Source: BOG-1155 sp050012495 (lineage in GTDB: Bacteria; Desulfobacterota; Syntrophorhabdia; Syntrophorhabdales; WCHB1-27). Taken from it: 64,000 nt of DNA. Below, one piece after another: positions 35,382 to 44,384 of this stretch (positions are counted from its first letter, which is position 1; each line of letters starts with the position of its first letter). The position numbers and the translations under genes were made by a program. Under the pieces are notes generated by a model. The model made no database searches, was not told where the DNA came from, and saw only the letters and a program-made list of their open reading frames with translations. The stretch covers positions 43,235 to 107,234 of the forward strand of contig JBEKHB010000003.1 of assembly GCA_050012495.1 (NCBI GenBank). Direction: 5' to 3'.

Positions 35382-36065
35382 ATGGATTACACCTATTATC
35401 CCGGTTGTTCCCTTACCGGTTCCGCCCGCGCCCTCGATAGAGGCGTAAAAGCCCTGTGCAAAGCCCTTGGCCATCGCCTCACGGAAATCCCGGAGTGGAA
35501 TTGCTGCGGCGCTCTGGAGTATGGCGACAGGAATGAGCTTACGGCGCTCTCCAGGGAGAACCTCCTGAAGGCGCAAGCCCTGCCGGCTCGCGAGATTCTT
35601 GCCCCGTGCCCCGCCTGCTACAAGAACCTGAAAGACGCCAATGGGGAGAACACCTTCACGATAGTGAATCCCCTTGAGCTTCTCGACAAGGCAACGCTCA
35701 CCCGTATTCCGGCCAAAAGGTCGTTGAAAGGCAAGGTTTTTACGCCCTACTACGGCTGTGTTCTCCTCAGGCCCGAAGGGACCGCGATCAGGAACAAGCA
35801 TATCATGGAAGAGATGATCACGTTCTTCGGCGGGGAGATAGAAGGGGAGCGCATCAAGGACCGGTGCTGCGGGGGGAACCAGTTCTTCGCCAACAAATGG
35901 GCGACGGAGAGGCTTTCCACCCTGATCCTGGAGAAGTCCAAAGGCCCGCTGGTCGTTTTTTGCCCCTTGTGCCATATGGCGTTGAAGACGTTCTCGACGG
36001 GCGCGCCGGTCATCTATCTCACCGAGCTGGTACTCTATATCATGGGAGAAAACAGGACCTTATGA
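35382..36065 (+). CDS. hdrB: HdrB-type subunit with two CCG domains
   Basis: This 227-residue protein has both Cys-rich CCG modules that hold the noncubane [4Fe-4S] clusters of HdrB: YYPGCSLTGSAR with WNCCGALEYG and CPACYKNL, then YYGCVLLRP with DRCCGGNQFFANK and CPLCHMAL. It is shorter than methanogen HdrB, mainly in the linker. It should be the disulfide- or acceptor-reducing subunit; coenzyme M/B is not expected in a bacterium, so the acceptor is unknown. ATGA overlap with the next gene. Confidence 0.9.
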   Translation: MDYTYYPGCSLTGSARALDRGVKALCKALGHRLTEIPEWNCCGALEYGDRNELTALSRENLLKAQALPAREILAPCPACYKNLKDANGENTFTIVNPLELLDKATLTRIPAKRSLKGKVFTPYYGCVLLRPEGTAIRNKHIMEEMITFFGGEIEGERIKDRCCGGNQFFANKWATERLSTLILEKSKGPLVVFCPLCHMALKTFSTGAPVIYLTELVLYIMGENRTL

Positions 36066-37792
36066 ACGTAGTGATAGTGGGCGGCGGCATAAGCGGCATA
36101 TCGGCCGCCAAAGTCATCCTGAAAGCAGGCCACCGTGCGACGATCATCGAATCGGCGGCCGCGCCGGGCGGTCTCATGGCCCGCATTGCAAACTGCAGGG
36201 TAGGGTTCAAAACCTTCTACGATGAGATACGGATGGACCCCAGCCTTACCGTCATCAACGAAGGAAGGATCACGGCGGTGGAAAAGCAGGGTGAGGTATT
36301 CTTCATCACCCTTGACAACGGTCAATCCGTCGCAGGCGACAGGATGGTGATCGCCGCCGGCCTCACCCCTTACGATCCGGTCGACTACAAAGGGCGCAGG
36401 GTCTTGACGAGCCTTGAGTACGATGCCCTCATAGACCAGGCTAAGGCCGACCTCCCCGCAGACTTCAACAGGGTTGCCTTTGTCCTCTGTGTAGGGTCGC
36501 GCTCCGAAGAATACCCCCTGTGCTCGTCGGTCTGCTGCTCCTACACGATCAGGGAGATCAAGTGGACACTGCAGCGCGCAAAGCCGGACATTACCGTCTT
36601 CTACAACGACCTGCGTCTCTTCGGCCAGGAATTCTACATGGAGAAGATATACCGCGATGGGGGCGTCAGGTTCGTGCGCGCCAATTCCAGGTATTTCGAC
36701 CAGGAGGGCGAAGAGGTCAAGGTCCGCTATTTCATGGGCGGAAAACTCGTGGAAGAGGCCTTTGACTACGTCGTCCTCGCGATCGGTCTCCGGCCGGGCG
36801 CGACGCTTGGGGAATTGAGCAGGCTCTTCGGCTTCTCCCTTAACCAATGGGGGTTTGTCAAGGAACAGGGCGCGCTTCAAACGGACGTCAAAGGAATTTA
36901 CGCGGCCGGCGGCGCCCTTGAGCCCATGAGCATCAAGGACTCGATCCTGACCGGGTTCGGCGCAGGGTTCATGGCCGCTATGGAAGGCGCGCACCCGGCG
37001 GAGGGCGACGAGAGGCTCTACCGGGAAGAGGCGCCGGAGATCGCCATTGCCGATGGCCCCTTTGGTTCCTGCCTCTTCTACCTGGGGACGGCGGATCCGG
37101 GGGCGCGCATGTTTTACGAGTTTATCTCCTCGAAGTTCATCGCGGCCGCCATAAGCTTGCGAAAGGCGGGAAAGACGGTTTACGTCCTCGACCGGAACAT
37201 GTCGGCCCCTTCCTACGGCGAGCTTGACTACGAAGAGGCGAGGCGGGCGGGTGTCTTCTTCGTCCACCTTGAAGAAGGGGAGGATGTTGTCTTCGATGGG
37301 GGCACGGCAACCGTAAAGGGTCAGGTCAGGGAGCTTGCCTTCAGCGTCGATAAGATCGTCCGGTTTGACGATTATATGGATGCCTTCAAGGATAGGGACT
37401 TTCTCTCCGTGTACAGGTCCGAGCCGCAGCTCCGGTGGTCGCCGACAAAGTGGGGGAGGAAGAGGTACCACGTGGGGTTCATCAGACACCCGCGGGCTGA
37501 AAGATGGGAGGCCCGGGAGCTGCTCGGGGCTCAAGGCGAAATGCGTCTCGACGAAGAAGAGGAAAGGGTCTTCCCCGAGGTGGACGAGGAGCGCTGCAGC
37601 GGATGCGGCTCGTGCAAGGACGCCTGCCCTCACCGCGCCATCGAGATGGAGTTCAGGCAGACCGCTATCGCGCTCTTCGGGCCCGACACCACGGCGGCCG
37701 TGCCTATAGCGCACGTCCAGAAAGATACCTGCGTGGGCTGCGGTCTGTGCGCCTCGACCTGCCCGTCCGGCGTCATCACCTACGCCACGTAA
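36062..37792 (+). CDS. hdrA: HdrA-type flavoprotein, third copy
   Basis: A 576-residue protein beginning NVVIVGGGISGISAAKVILK (FAD fold). It contains FVLCVGSRSEEYPLCSSVCC and ends with two ferredoxin clusters, CSGCGSCKDACPHRAI and CVGCGLCASTCPSGVI. In between, about residues 330-480 (PFGSCLFYLGTADPGARMFY, GKTVYVLDRNMSAPSYGELD, VFFVHLEEGEDVVFDGG) is a second segment not seen in the 557-residue HdrA here. It closes the operon; its ATG overlaps hdrB's stop. Confidence 0.9.
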   Translation: MNVVIVGGGISGISAAKVILKAGHRATIIESAAAPGGLMARIANCRVGFKTFYDEIRMDPSLTVINEGRITAVEKQGEVFFITLDNGQSVAGDRMVIAAGLTPYDPVDYKGRRVLTSLEYDALIDQAKADLPADFNRVAFVLCVGSRSEEYPLCSSVCCSYTIREIKWTLQRAKPDITVFYNDLRLFGQEFYMEKIYRDGGVRFVRANSRYFDQEGEEVKVRYFMGGKLVEEAFDYVVLAIGLRPGATLGELSRLFGFSLNQWGFVKEQGALQTDVKGIYAAGGALEPMSIKDSILTGFGAGFMAAMEGAHPAEGDERLYREEAPEIAIADGPFGSCLFYLGTADPGARMFYEFISSKFIAAAISLRKAGKTVYVLDRNMSAPSYGELDYEEARRAGVFFVHLEEGEDVVFDGGTATVKGQVRELAFSVDKIVRFDDYMDAFKDRDFLSVYRSEPQLRWSPTKWGRKRYHVGFIRHPRAERWEARELLGAQGEMRLDEEEERVFPEVDEERCSGCGSCKDACPHRAIEMEFRQTAIALFGPDTTAAVPIAHVQKDTCVGCGLCASTCPSGVITYAT

Positions 37793-37804
37793 TTTGTATG
37801 CTTC

Positions 37805-37832
37805 TTGACTCCCCTCCAACTGATTGTATACT
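37805..37832 (+). promoter_or_regulatory. Promoter ahead of the binding-protein gene
   Basis: TTGACT (37805-37810) and TATACT (37827-37832), 16 bp apart, lie just after the last hdrA and about 195 bp before the next start codon. The leader contains the hairpin at 37965-37987. Confidence 0.5.
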
Positions 37833-37964
37833 CTACAGCGCATGCGGCGCTATCTCATCGCGATTTTATGGACACGTGGGTGTTTATTCGCTACAATACG
37901 GGAAACAGTGTCCACCCGCGAATGCAGGTGTGGGAGCGCGCGGGTACCCGGCTAAAACGGGTTG

Positions 37965-37987
37965 CTCCGTGAGCTTTGCTCATGGAG
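37965..37987 (+). promoter_or_regulatory. Leader hairpin, copy 2
   Basis: CTCCGTGAGC (37965-37974) pairs with GCTCATGGAG (37978-37987) around TTT, 40 nt before the start codon of the binding protein. It is the counterpart of 29083-29104, with one covarying base pair. Confidence 0.5.
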
Positions 37988-38027
37988 TGGACAACTGAAA
38001 CCAGCGACAAAGTGAAGGGGGGGCTTC

Positions 38028-39248
38028 ATGCGAAAAACTCTGGTATTTTTGGTGCTTCTGGGGGTATGGGTCGGTCTTTGCTGCATCCATCCGCTCTCTT
38101 TTGCCGCGGATACGATCAAGGTGGGGATCGTCGATACGTATTCGGGGCCTGCGACGTCGTTCACGTCGGACGTGCTCGACGGGTTCAAGCTGGCCGTCGA
38201 AAAAATCAACGCCAAGGGCGGGGTGCTCGGCAAAAAGATCGAGTATGCCGCAAGGGATGAGAAGTTCAAGCCCGATATCGGTTTGAGCATGGCAAAGGAG
38301 CTTGTGATGAAGGAAAAGGTCGATATCCTCATGGGCACGATCAACAGCGCGACCGCCCTGGCCGTTTCCGACTTTGCCAGGAAGGAGAAGATCCCCTTCT
38401 TTGTCACCTTTTCGAAGAGCGAGAAGATCATCGGCGAGCAGGGACATCGCTACGTCTTCAACATGAACGAAAACACGCTGATGGCAGGAAGGGCGGCCGC
38501 AATCGTCCTCGCGAAAAAGCCCTATGTGAGATACTGGATCGCGGGCGATGATTATGAATACGGTCATGCCATCGCGGAAGCCCTCTGGAACAACCTGAAA
38601 AAATTGAAGCCGGGCGTCCAGCTCATCGGCCAGACCTGGTGGAAGGTGGGCGAGGCAGACTTCACGCCTTATATAACGCAGGTTCTCGCCGCAAAACCTG
38701 ATTTCCTTATCGTGGCGACCGGCGGCTCGGGCATGGTCAACTTCCAGAAGGCGGCGAAGGCCACGGGCCTCAGCCGGAAAGTGCCTTTCTATCAGCATAC
38801 GGCCAACGAGCATTCGACCCTCATGGCGCAGGGTCCCAACGCGCCTGAAGGCGTCTTCGGGACTGCGAACTACCTCTTCTACTACCCGGATACGCCTGCG
38901 AACAGGGCCTTTGCGGATGAGTTCCGGAAGTTCTGCAACAGGTATCCGCGCATCGGCGCCCTCTACGGGTACATGACGGCCCAGTTCATTGCGGAAGGTT
39001 TCAGGAAGGCGGGGAAGGTCGACAATGAGGCCTTCGTCAAGGTCCTCGAAGGTATGACCCTCGACAGCCCGGTGGGCCCCTTGACGATCCGGGCCTGCGA
39101 TCACCAGCTTGAGCTGCCCATGTACTGGGGTGTCACGAAGAAGGACCCCAAGTATCCGGACTTCCTTGTTTCCGGTGATACTCAGGTGATTCCGGCGAAG
39201 GACTATATGCCGACCTGCGAAGAGGTGTTAAAGGACCGCAAGAAGTAG
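38028..39248 (+). CDS. ABC transporter substrate-binding protein, branched-chain amino acid type
   Basis: A 406-residue periplasmic binding protein with a signal peptide (MRKTLVFLVLLGVWVGLCC...SFA). Its fold is LivK-like: IKVGIVDTYSGPATSFTSDV, GFKLAVEKINAKGGVLGKKI, KPDIGLSMAKELVMKEKVDI. Family members bind amino acids, or aromatic acids and amides in degraders. No permease or ATPase genes are adjacent, so it is an orphan. A hairpin terminator follows. Given the neighbourhood the ligand may be an acid or aromatic compound, but this is inference. Confidence 0.9.
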   Translation: MRKTLVFLVLLGVWVGLCCIHPLSFAADTIKVGIVDTYSGPATSFTSDVLDGFKLAVEKINAKGGVLGKKIEYAARDEKFKPDIGLSMAKELVMKEKVDILMGTINSATALAVSDFARKEKIPFFVTFSKSEKIIGEQGHRYVFNMNENTLMAGRAAAIVLAKKPYVRYWIAGDDYEYGHAIAEALWNNLKKLKPGVQLIGQTWWKVGEADFTPYITQVLAAKPDFLIVATGGSGMVNFQKAAKATGLSRKVPFYQHTANEHSTLMAQGPNAPEGVFGTANYLFYYPDTPANRAFADEFRKFCNRYPRIGALYGYMTAQFIAEGFRKAGKVDNEAFVKVLEGMTLDSPVGPLTIRACDHQLELPMYWGVTKKDPKYPDFLVSGDTQVIPAKDYMPTCEEVLKDRKK

Positions 39249-39265
39249 TGTAAAAGAGAATAAAG

Positions 39266-39306
39266 AAAGGGGGTTTGCGAAAGACGTTTTCGCCGGCCCC
39301 TTTTTT
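39266..39306 (+). terminator. Rho-independent terminator
   Basis: AAAGGGG (from 39266) pairs with CCCCTTT (to about 39303), with an inner GCGAAA/TTTCGC pairing, and runs into TTTTTT, 17 bp after the binding-protein stop. Confidence 0.75.
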
Positions 39307-39448
39307 ATGGGCCACTCTTTTTTCTGTCGGTCGGCCAACGGCGTGTCGAGAAATGTCACGACCCGCAAGCAGGTGGGCATCCCGAACAGGCCGTCGTCCG
39401 TCCGACCTAACGACCGAAAAGGCATAGGAAAAAGATGCAAGTCAATGC

Positions 39449-39477
39449 TTGACATCCATGAAACAGTAAGCTATTGT
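39449..39477 (+). promoter_or_regulatory. Promoter of the MarR-RND operon
   Basis: TTGACA (39449-39454) and TATTGT (39472-39477) are 17 bp apart, only 9 bp before the ATG at 39487, so the transcript would be nearly leaderless. A GTTAAC dyad follows the -10 box and could be the autoregulatory site. Confidence 0.55.
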
Positions 39478-39486
39478 TAACGAATT

Positions 39487-39945
39487 ATGGCCGGTGCCAC
39501 GGAGCGGAATCACCACACAGACGAGATAGCGAGAGCGCTGCGGCGCAGCGTAACCCTTTTGATGAGGCGGCTGCGGCTTAACCGGACCGAAGAGATCTTC
39601 AGCCCGTCCAAGCTGATTGTCCTGGGCAGCCTTTACCGGGGCGGGCCGGTTACCGCCACAGACCTCGCCGCGCGGGAGCGTATCCGTCCGCAATCGCTCA
39701 CGAGACTTCTCGCCTCTCTCGAAGAGAGGGGCTTCGTTTCGCGGCAGCCGGACGGGATGGACAGGAGGCGTCTTGTGATCAGCCTCACCGAGGACGGCAA
39801 AAAGGCGCTGGAGATGGATGTTCGCCGGAGGGAAGCGTGGCTCGCCGCGGCAATGACGCGTTATCTCTCTGTTGTCGAGCGTGAGGCCCTTTTCCATGCC
39901 TCCCGTCTGCTCGACCGGATTACGGAAGACGAGTCGGCCCCGTGA
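39487..39945 (+). CDS. MarR-family regulator
   Basis: A 152-residue winged-helix repressor: PSKLIVLGSLYRGGPVTATD, LAARERIRPQSLTRLLASLE, ERGFVSRQPDGMDRRRLVIS. It is first of an operon with the RND pump genes, as is common for regulators of multidrug efflux. Ligand unknown. Confidence 0.9.
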   Translation: MAGATERNHHTDEIARALRRSVTLLMRRLRLNRTEEIFSPSKLIVLGSLYRGGPVTATDLAARERIRPQSLTRLLASLEERGFVSRQPDGMDRRRLVISLTEDGKKALEMDVRRREAWLAAAMTRYLSVVEREALFHASRLLDRITEDESAP

Positions 39946-40059
39946 GGCGCGAATGGTGAAGGTGGCGGACATGTAGCGCCGGGGGCAGCCACAACACCCG
40001 TGAAGCAGTGGCGGATGTGGCATGGCGTATGCATCTTCATTGCGAGGATTGTGAGACCG

Positions 40060-41268
40060 ATGGTGACGAAGGAACCGAAAGCGAAGGAACTGACGAGGGG
40101 AAATCGGAAGGTCGGGTGGCGCTGGGTAGCGGTGTTCGCCGTCATACTCGTCGCTGCTGTCGCATACGTCTTTTTGGGAAGGGCAAAAACAGGGGCGCCC
40201 CAGGCTGCCGCCCAGGCGGGTCCTGCGGTCCGTGCCATTCCCGTGGGAGCGGTCACCGCAAAAAAGGGCGATATGAACGTTTATATCGTCGGTCTCGGAG
40301 CGGTGACCCCTGTCTATACGGTCACGATAAAAAGCCGGGTCGACGGCCAGCTCATGGAGGTCTTCTTCAAGGAAGGTCAGATGGTGAAGAAGGACGACCT
40401 CCTCGCCACGATCGACCCAAGGCCCTATCAGGCGCAGTTGCTCCAGGCAGAGGGGCAATTGGTGCGGGATCAGGCGCTCTTGAAGGACTCCCAGATCGAC
40501 CTGGAGCGTTATCGGGTGTTGTGGAAACAGGATTCGATCCCGAAGCAGCAGTTGGATACGCAGGAGTACCTGGTCCATCAGTATGAGGGCGCCGTCAAGA
40601 TGGACCAGGGGCTGGTGGACAATGCCAGGGTGCAGGTCGTTTACACCCGCATCACGGCTCCCATCAGCGGAAGGGTCGGATTGCGACTCGTAGACCCGGG
40701 AAACATAGTCCACGCCGCCGACACGAACGGTCTCCTCGTGATCACCCAGCTCCAGCCCATCACGGTGATTTTTCCCATTCCCGAAGACAGCCTTCCGGCG
40801 GTGCTGGCGAAGCTGAAAGCGGGGCAGGACCTGCCCGTCGATGCCTGGGACCGCGCCGAGGTAAAGAAGCTTTCCAGCGGCTCTCTCCTCACGGTGGACA
40901 ACCAGATCGATACCACCACGGGCACGGTGCGCCTGAGGGCCGTGTTCAAGAATAGGGAGAACGAACTATTTCCCAATCAGTTCGTCAATGCCCACCTCCT
41001 CATCAACGTGCTGCGCGACACCGTCATCGTGCCCGCGGGCGCGATCCTGCGCGGCTCCCAGGGCACCTTCGTCTACGCGGTGAGGCCCGACCGTACCGCC
41101 GAGGTGCGGATGGTAGCCGTGGGAGAGATACAGGGCTCGGACGCATCGGTGCAGAGCGGCCTTGCCCCGGGCGACCTCGTGGTGGTTGACGGCGCGGAGA
41201 GGGTGAGGGAGGGCGTAAAAGTGGAGCTCCGGATGCGGGATAAAGGGACCCCTCGGCGGGGCGGCTGA
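40060..41268 (+). CDS. mdtA: RND efflux periplasmic adaptor (MdtA-like)
   Basis: A membrane-fusion protein of about 402 residues: one N-terminal membrane anchor (WRWVAVFAVILVAAVAYVFL), barrel-sandwich halves (VTIKSRVDGQLMEVFFKEGQ and ITAPISGRVGLRLVDPGNIV) around a coiled-coil hairpin, and the beta-barrel (QLQPITVIFPIPEDSLPAVL). It bridges the pump and the outer membrane channel. The upstream part of the frame (from 40000) is poorly supported, and ATG 40060 gives a normal N-terminus. ATGA overlap with the next gene. Confidence 0.9.
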   Translation: MVTKEPKAKELTRGNRKVGWRWVAVFAVILVAAVAYVFLGRAKTGAPQAAAQAGPAVRAIPVGAVTAKKGDMNVYIVGLGAVTPVYTVTIKSRVDGQLMEVFFKEGQMVKKDDLLATIDPRPYQAQLLQAEGQLVRDQALLKDSQIDLERYRVLWKQDSIPKQQLDTQEYLVHQYEGAVKMDQGLVDNARVQVVYTRITAPISGRVGLRLVDPGNIVHAADTNGLLVITQLQPITVIFPIPEDSLPAVLAKLKAGQDLPVDAWDRAEVKKLSSGSLLTVDNQIDTTTGTVRLRAVFKNRENELFPNQFVNAHLLINVLRDTVIVPAGAILRGSQGTFVYAVRPDRTAEVRMVAVGEIQGSDASVQSGLAPGDLVVVDGAERVREGVKVELRMRDKGTPRRGG

Positions 41269-44200
41269 TGAACCTCTCCCGGCCCTTCATCCTGCGGCCG
41301 GTAGCCACAACCCTGTTGATGGCTGCCATAATCCTGGCAGGCTTGGCCGCCTACCAGATGCTGCCCGTAGCGGCCCTGCCGGAGGTCGATTACCCCACCA
41401 TTCAGGTCAGGACCTTCTACCCCGGGGGCAGCCCCGATGTCATGGCCTCTTCGGTCACGGCGCCGCTGGAGCGGCAGTTCGGCCAGATGCCGGGCCTCAC
41501 CCTGATGACGTCGACGAGCTCCAGCGGCAGCTCGATCATCACCCTGCAGTTCACCCTGGAGCTGGGTCTCGACGTGGCGGAGCAGCAGGTCCAGGCAGCC
41601 ATCAACGCCGCCTTCACCTACCTGCCGAGCGATCTCCCCACGCCGCCCGTCTACAGCAAGGTCAACCCGGCGGACGCCCCGATCCTCACGCTCGCCCTGA
41701 CTTCGAAGACCATGTCCCTGCCCCAGGTGGAAGACCTGGCGGACACGAGGTTCGCGCAGAAGATCTCCCAGTTGCCCGGGGTGGGGTTCGTGAGTATCTC
41801 GGGCGGCCAGCGCCCGGCCGTGCGCATCCACGTCAATCCGGAGGCCCTTGCCGCCTACGGCCTGACCCTCGAGGACGTGCGGACCGCCCTTGCCGCGGCA
41901 AACGTCAATGAGGCCAAGGGCAGCTTCGACGGTCCACGCCAGTCCTATATCATCGACGCCAACGACCAGCTCTTTACGGCCGGCCAGTACCGGCCGATCG
42001 TGATCGCTTTCCGGAACGGCGCACCCGTGAGATTGTCCGATGTGGCCGAGGCGGTCGACGGCGCCGAGAACGTCCAGCAGGCGGCATGGATGAACAATAC
42101 CCCCGCGGTGATCGTCAACATCCAGAGGCAGCCGGGCGCAAATGTGATTCAGGTCGTCGACCACATCAAAGCCCTGCTGCCCCAGCTCCGAAGCTCCCTG
42201 CCGTCCAGCGTGCAGGTCTCCATCCTGACCGACCGCACCACGACGATCAGGGCCTCGGTGAGGGACGTGGAGTTCGAGCTGATGCTCGCCGTGGCGCTCG
42301 TGGTCATGGTGATCTTCCTCTTTCTGCGCAACCTCTCGGCGACGCTCATCCCGAGCGTTGCCGTGCCTCTTTCCCTCGTCGGCACCTTCGGCGCCATGTA
42401 CCTTCTGGGGTTCAGTCTCAATAACCTTTCCCTGATGGCCCTCACCATCTCGACCGGCTTTGTCGTGGACGACGCCATCGTGATGATAGAGAATATCGCC
42501 CGGTACATAGAAGAGGGCGAACGCCCCCTGGAGGCGGCGCTCAAAGGGGCAAAGCAGATAGGCTTCACCATCCTCTCCCTCACCATCTCCCTCATCGCCG
42601 TGCTCATCCCGCTTTTGTTCATGAGCGATGTGGTGGGGAGGCTCTTCCGCGAGTTCGCCATCACCCTGGGCATCACGATCCTTTTTTCAGCCGTGGTCTC
42701 CCTGACGCTGACACCCATGATGTGCGCCCGCCTCCTCAAACACACGCCCAAGGAGCAGCAGGGGCGCTTCTACCGCATCTCCCAGGAGATGTTCGACCGC
42801 ACCATCGCGTTCTACGGGAGGACCCTCCGGTGGGTGCTCGGCCGGAGGCGGGCGACGCTGGTGGTGGCGGCCGGGACGCTCGTCCTCACCATCTTCCTCT
42901 ACGTGATCGTGCCGAAGGGTTTCTTCCCTGTGGAGGATACGGGGGTCATCCAGGCTATTTCGGAAGCAGCCCAGTCGGTCTCCTTTCCCGCCATGGTGAG
43001 CCGCCAGCAGCAGCTCTCGGCCATGATCCTCCGGGACCCCGCCGTGGAGAGCCTCTCGTCCTTCATCGGCATCGATGGGACCAATACCACCCTCAACAGC
43101 GGCCGTATTCTCATCAACCTCAAGCCGCTCAAGGAGCGGAAAATCAGCGCCACCGGGGTAATCCACCGCCTCCAGCGGGAGCTCGCGCGGATCGAGGGCA
43201 TCGTGCTCTATATGCAGCCGGTACAGGACCTCACCGTGGACGCCCGGGTGAGCCGCACGCAGTTCCAGTACACCATTGAAGACCCTGACGCACAGGAGCT
43301 GTATACATGGGCGCCCAAACTGGTTGAAGCGCTTCGCACGCGGCCGGAGCTGCGCGACGTGAGCAGTGACCAGCAGGACAAGGGGCTCAGGCTCGCGGTG
43401 ACGATCGACCGCCCCACCGCCTCCCGCCTGGGCATTCAGCCTCAGGACGTGGACAATATACTCTATGACGCCTACGGCCAGCGCATGGTCTCCATCATCT
43501 TCACCCAGCTCAACCAGTACCGCGTCATCCTCGCGGTGAAGCCCGAGTATCAGCAGGACCCCGGGAAGCTGGGAGGCATATATCTGCGCGGCAGCACGGG
43601 CGGCCAGGTGCCGCTCGGCGCCATCACGCAGACGTCGGAGACCACGGGCCCCCTCCTGATCAGCCGGCAGGGACAGTTCCCCTCGGTCACCGTCTCCTTC
43701 GATCTCCAGAAGGGCTCTTCCCTCGAAAATGCAGTGCAGGCGGTCGTGGCCGCGGCCAGGGACCTGCAGCTTCCCCCGAGTATTCAGGGCAGCTTCCAGG
43801 GAACCGCCCATGCTTTCAGGGTCTCCCTGGCGAGCGAGCCCCTCCTGATACTCGCGGCCCTGGTGACCGTCTACATCGTGCTCGGCATCCTGTACGAGAG
43901 CTACATCCACCCCATCACCATCCTGTCGACCCTGCCGTCGGCCGGCGTGGGCGCCCTTCTGGCCCTCCTGGTGTCAGGCACCGAGTTCAGCGTCATTGCC
44001 CTCATCGGCATCATCCTGCTCATCGGCATCGTGAAGAAAAACGGGATCATGATAGTCGACTTCGCACTGGAAGCGGAGCGAAAAGAGGGGAAGAGCCCGG
44101 TGGAGGCGATCTATCAGGCGTCCCTGCTCAGGTTCCGGCCGATCATGATGACCACCATGGCCGCCCTCCTCGGGGCACTTCCCCTCGCAGTGGGCACGGG

Positions 44201-44384
44201 TGTGGGCTCGGAGCTCCGCCACCCCCTGGGCATCTCCATCGTGGGGGGCCTCATCATCAGCCAGATACTGACCCTCTACACGACGCCGGTGATCTATCTC
44301 GGCTTCGACCAACTGGCGAGACGCCTGAAGGGCCGTCATCCCGAGGGACCGGAGAACGGCGCCGCCCCCGATAATCTGCGATGA
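41268..44384 (+). CDS. mdtB: RND multidrug efflux pump subunit (MdtB-like)
   Basis: A 1038-residue inner-membrane pump, near the family norm, with twelve membrane helices and two large periplasmic loops. TM4 shows the proton-relay Asp pair in STGFVVDDAIVMIENIARY; other motifs are LPEVDYPTIQVRTFYPGGSP, SSDQQDKGLRLAVTIDRPTA and IGIVKKNGIMIVDFALEAER. Two consecutive RND genes behind one adaptor are the MdtBC arrangement, where the pumps form heterotrimers. Coupled to both neighbours by four-base overlaps. Confidence 0.92.
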   Translation: MNLSRPFILRPVATTLLMAAIILAGLAAYQMLPVAALPEVDYPTIQVRTFYPGGSPDVMASSVTAPLERQFGQMPGLTLMTSTSSSGSSIITLQFTLELGLDVAEQQVQAAINAAFTYLPSDLPTPPVYSKVNPADAPILTLALTSKTMSLPQVEDLADTRFAQKISQLPGVGFVSISGGQRPAVRIHVNPEALAAYGLTLEDVRTALAAANVNEAKGSFDGPRQSYIIDANDQLFTAGQYRPIVIAFRNGAPVRLSDVAEAVDGAENVQQAAWMNNTPAVIVNIQRQPGANVIQVVDHIKALLPQLRSSLPSSVQVSILTDRTTTIRASVRDVEFELMLAVALVVMVIFLFLRNLSATLIPSVAVPLSLVGTFGAMYLLGFSLNNLSLMALTISTGFVVDDAIVMIENIARYIEEGERPLEAALKGAKQIGFTILSLTISLIAVLIPLLFMSDVVGRLFREFAITLGITILFSAVVSLTLTPMMCARLLKHTPKEQQGRFYRISQEMFDRTIAFYGRTLRWVLGRRRATLVVAAGTLVLTIFLYVIVPKGFFPVEDTGVIQAISEAAQSVSFPAMVSRQQQLSAMILRDPAVESLSSFIGIDGTNTTLNSGRILINLKPLKERKISATGVIHRLQRELARIEGIVLYMQPVQDLTVDARVSRTQFQYTIEDPDAQELYTWAPKLVEALRTRPELRDVSSDQQDKGLRLAVTIDRPTASRLGIQPQDVDNILYDAYGQRMVSIIFTQLNQYRVILAVKPEYQQDPGKLGGIYLRGSTGGQVPLGAITQTSETTGPLLISRQGQFPSVTVSFDLQKGSSLENAVQAVVAAARDLQLPPSIQGSFQGTAHAFRVSLASEPLLILAALVTVYIVLGILYESYIHPITILSTLPSAGVGALLALLVSGTEFSVIALIGIILLIGIVKKNGIMIVDFALEAERKEGKSPVEAIYQASLLRFRPIMMTTMAALLGALPLAVGTGVGSELRHPLGISIVGGLIISQILTLYTTPVIYLGFDQLARRLKGRHPEGPENGAAPDNLR

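Noticed and set aside
36520..37998. Frames within the last hdrA on the plus strand
   Set aside because: Out-of-frame shadows; the HdrA frame shows FAD and ferredoxin motifs along its whole length.
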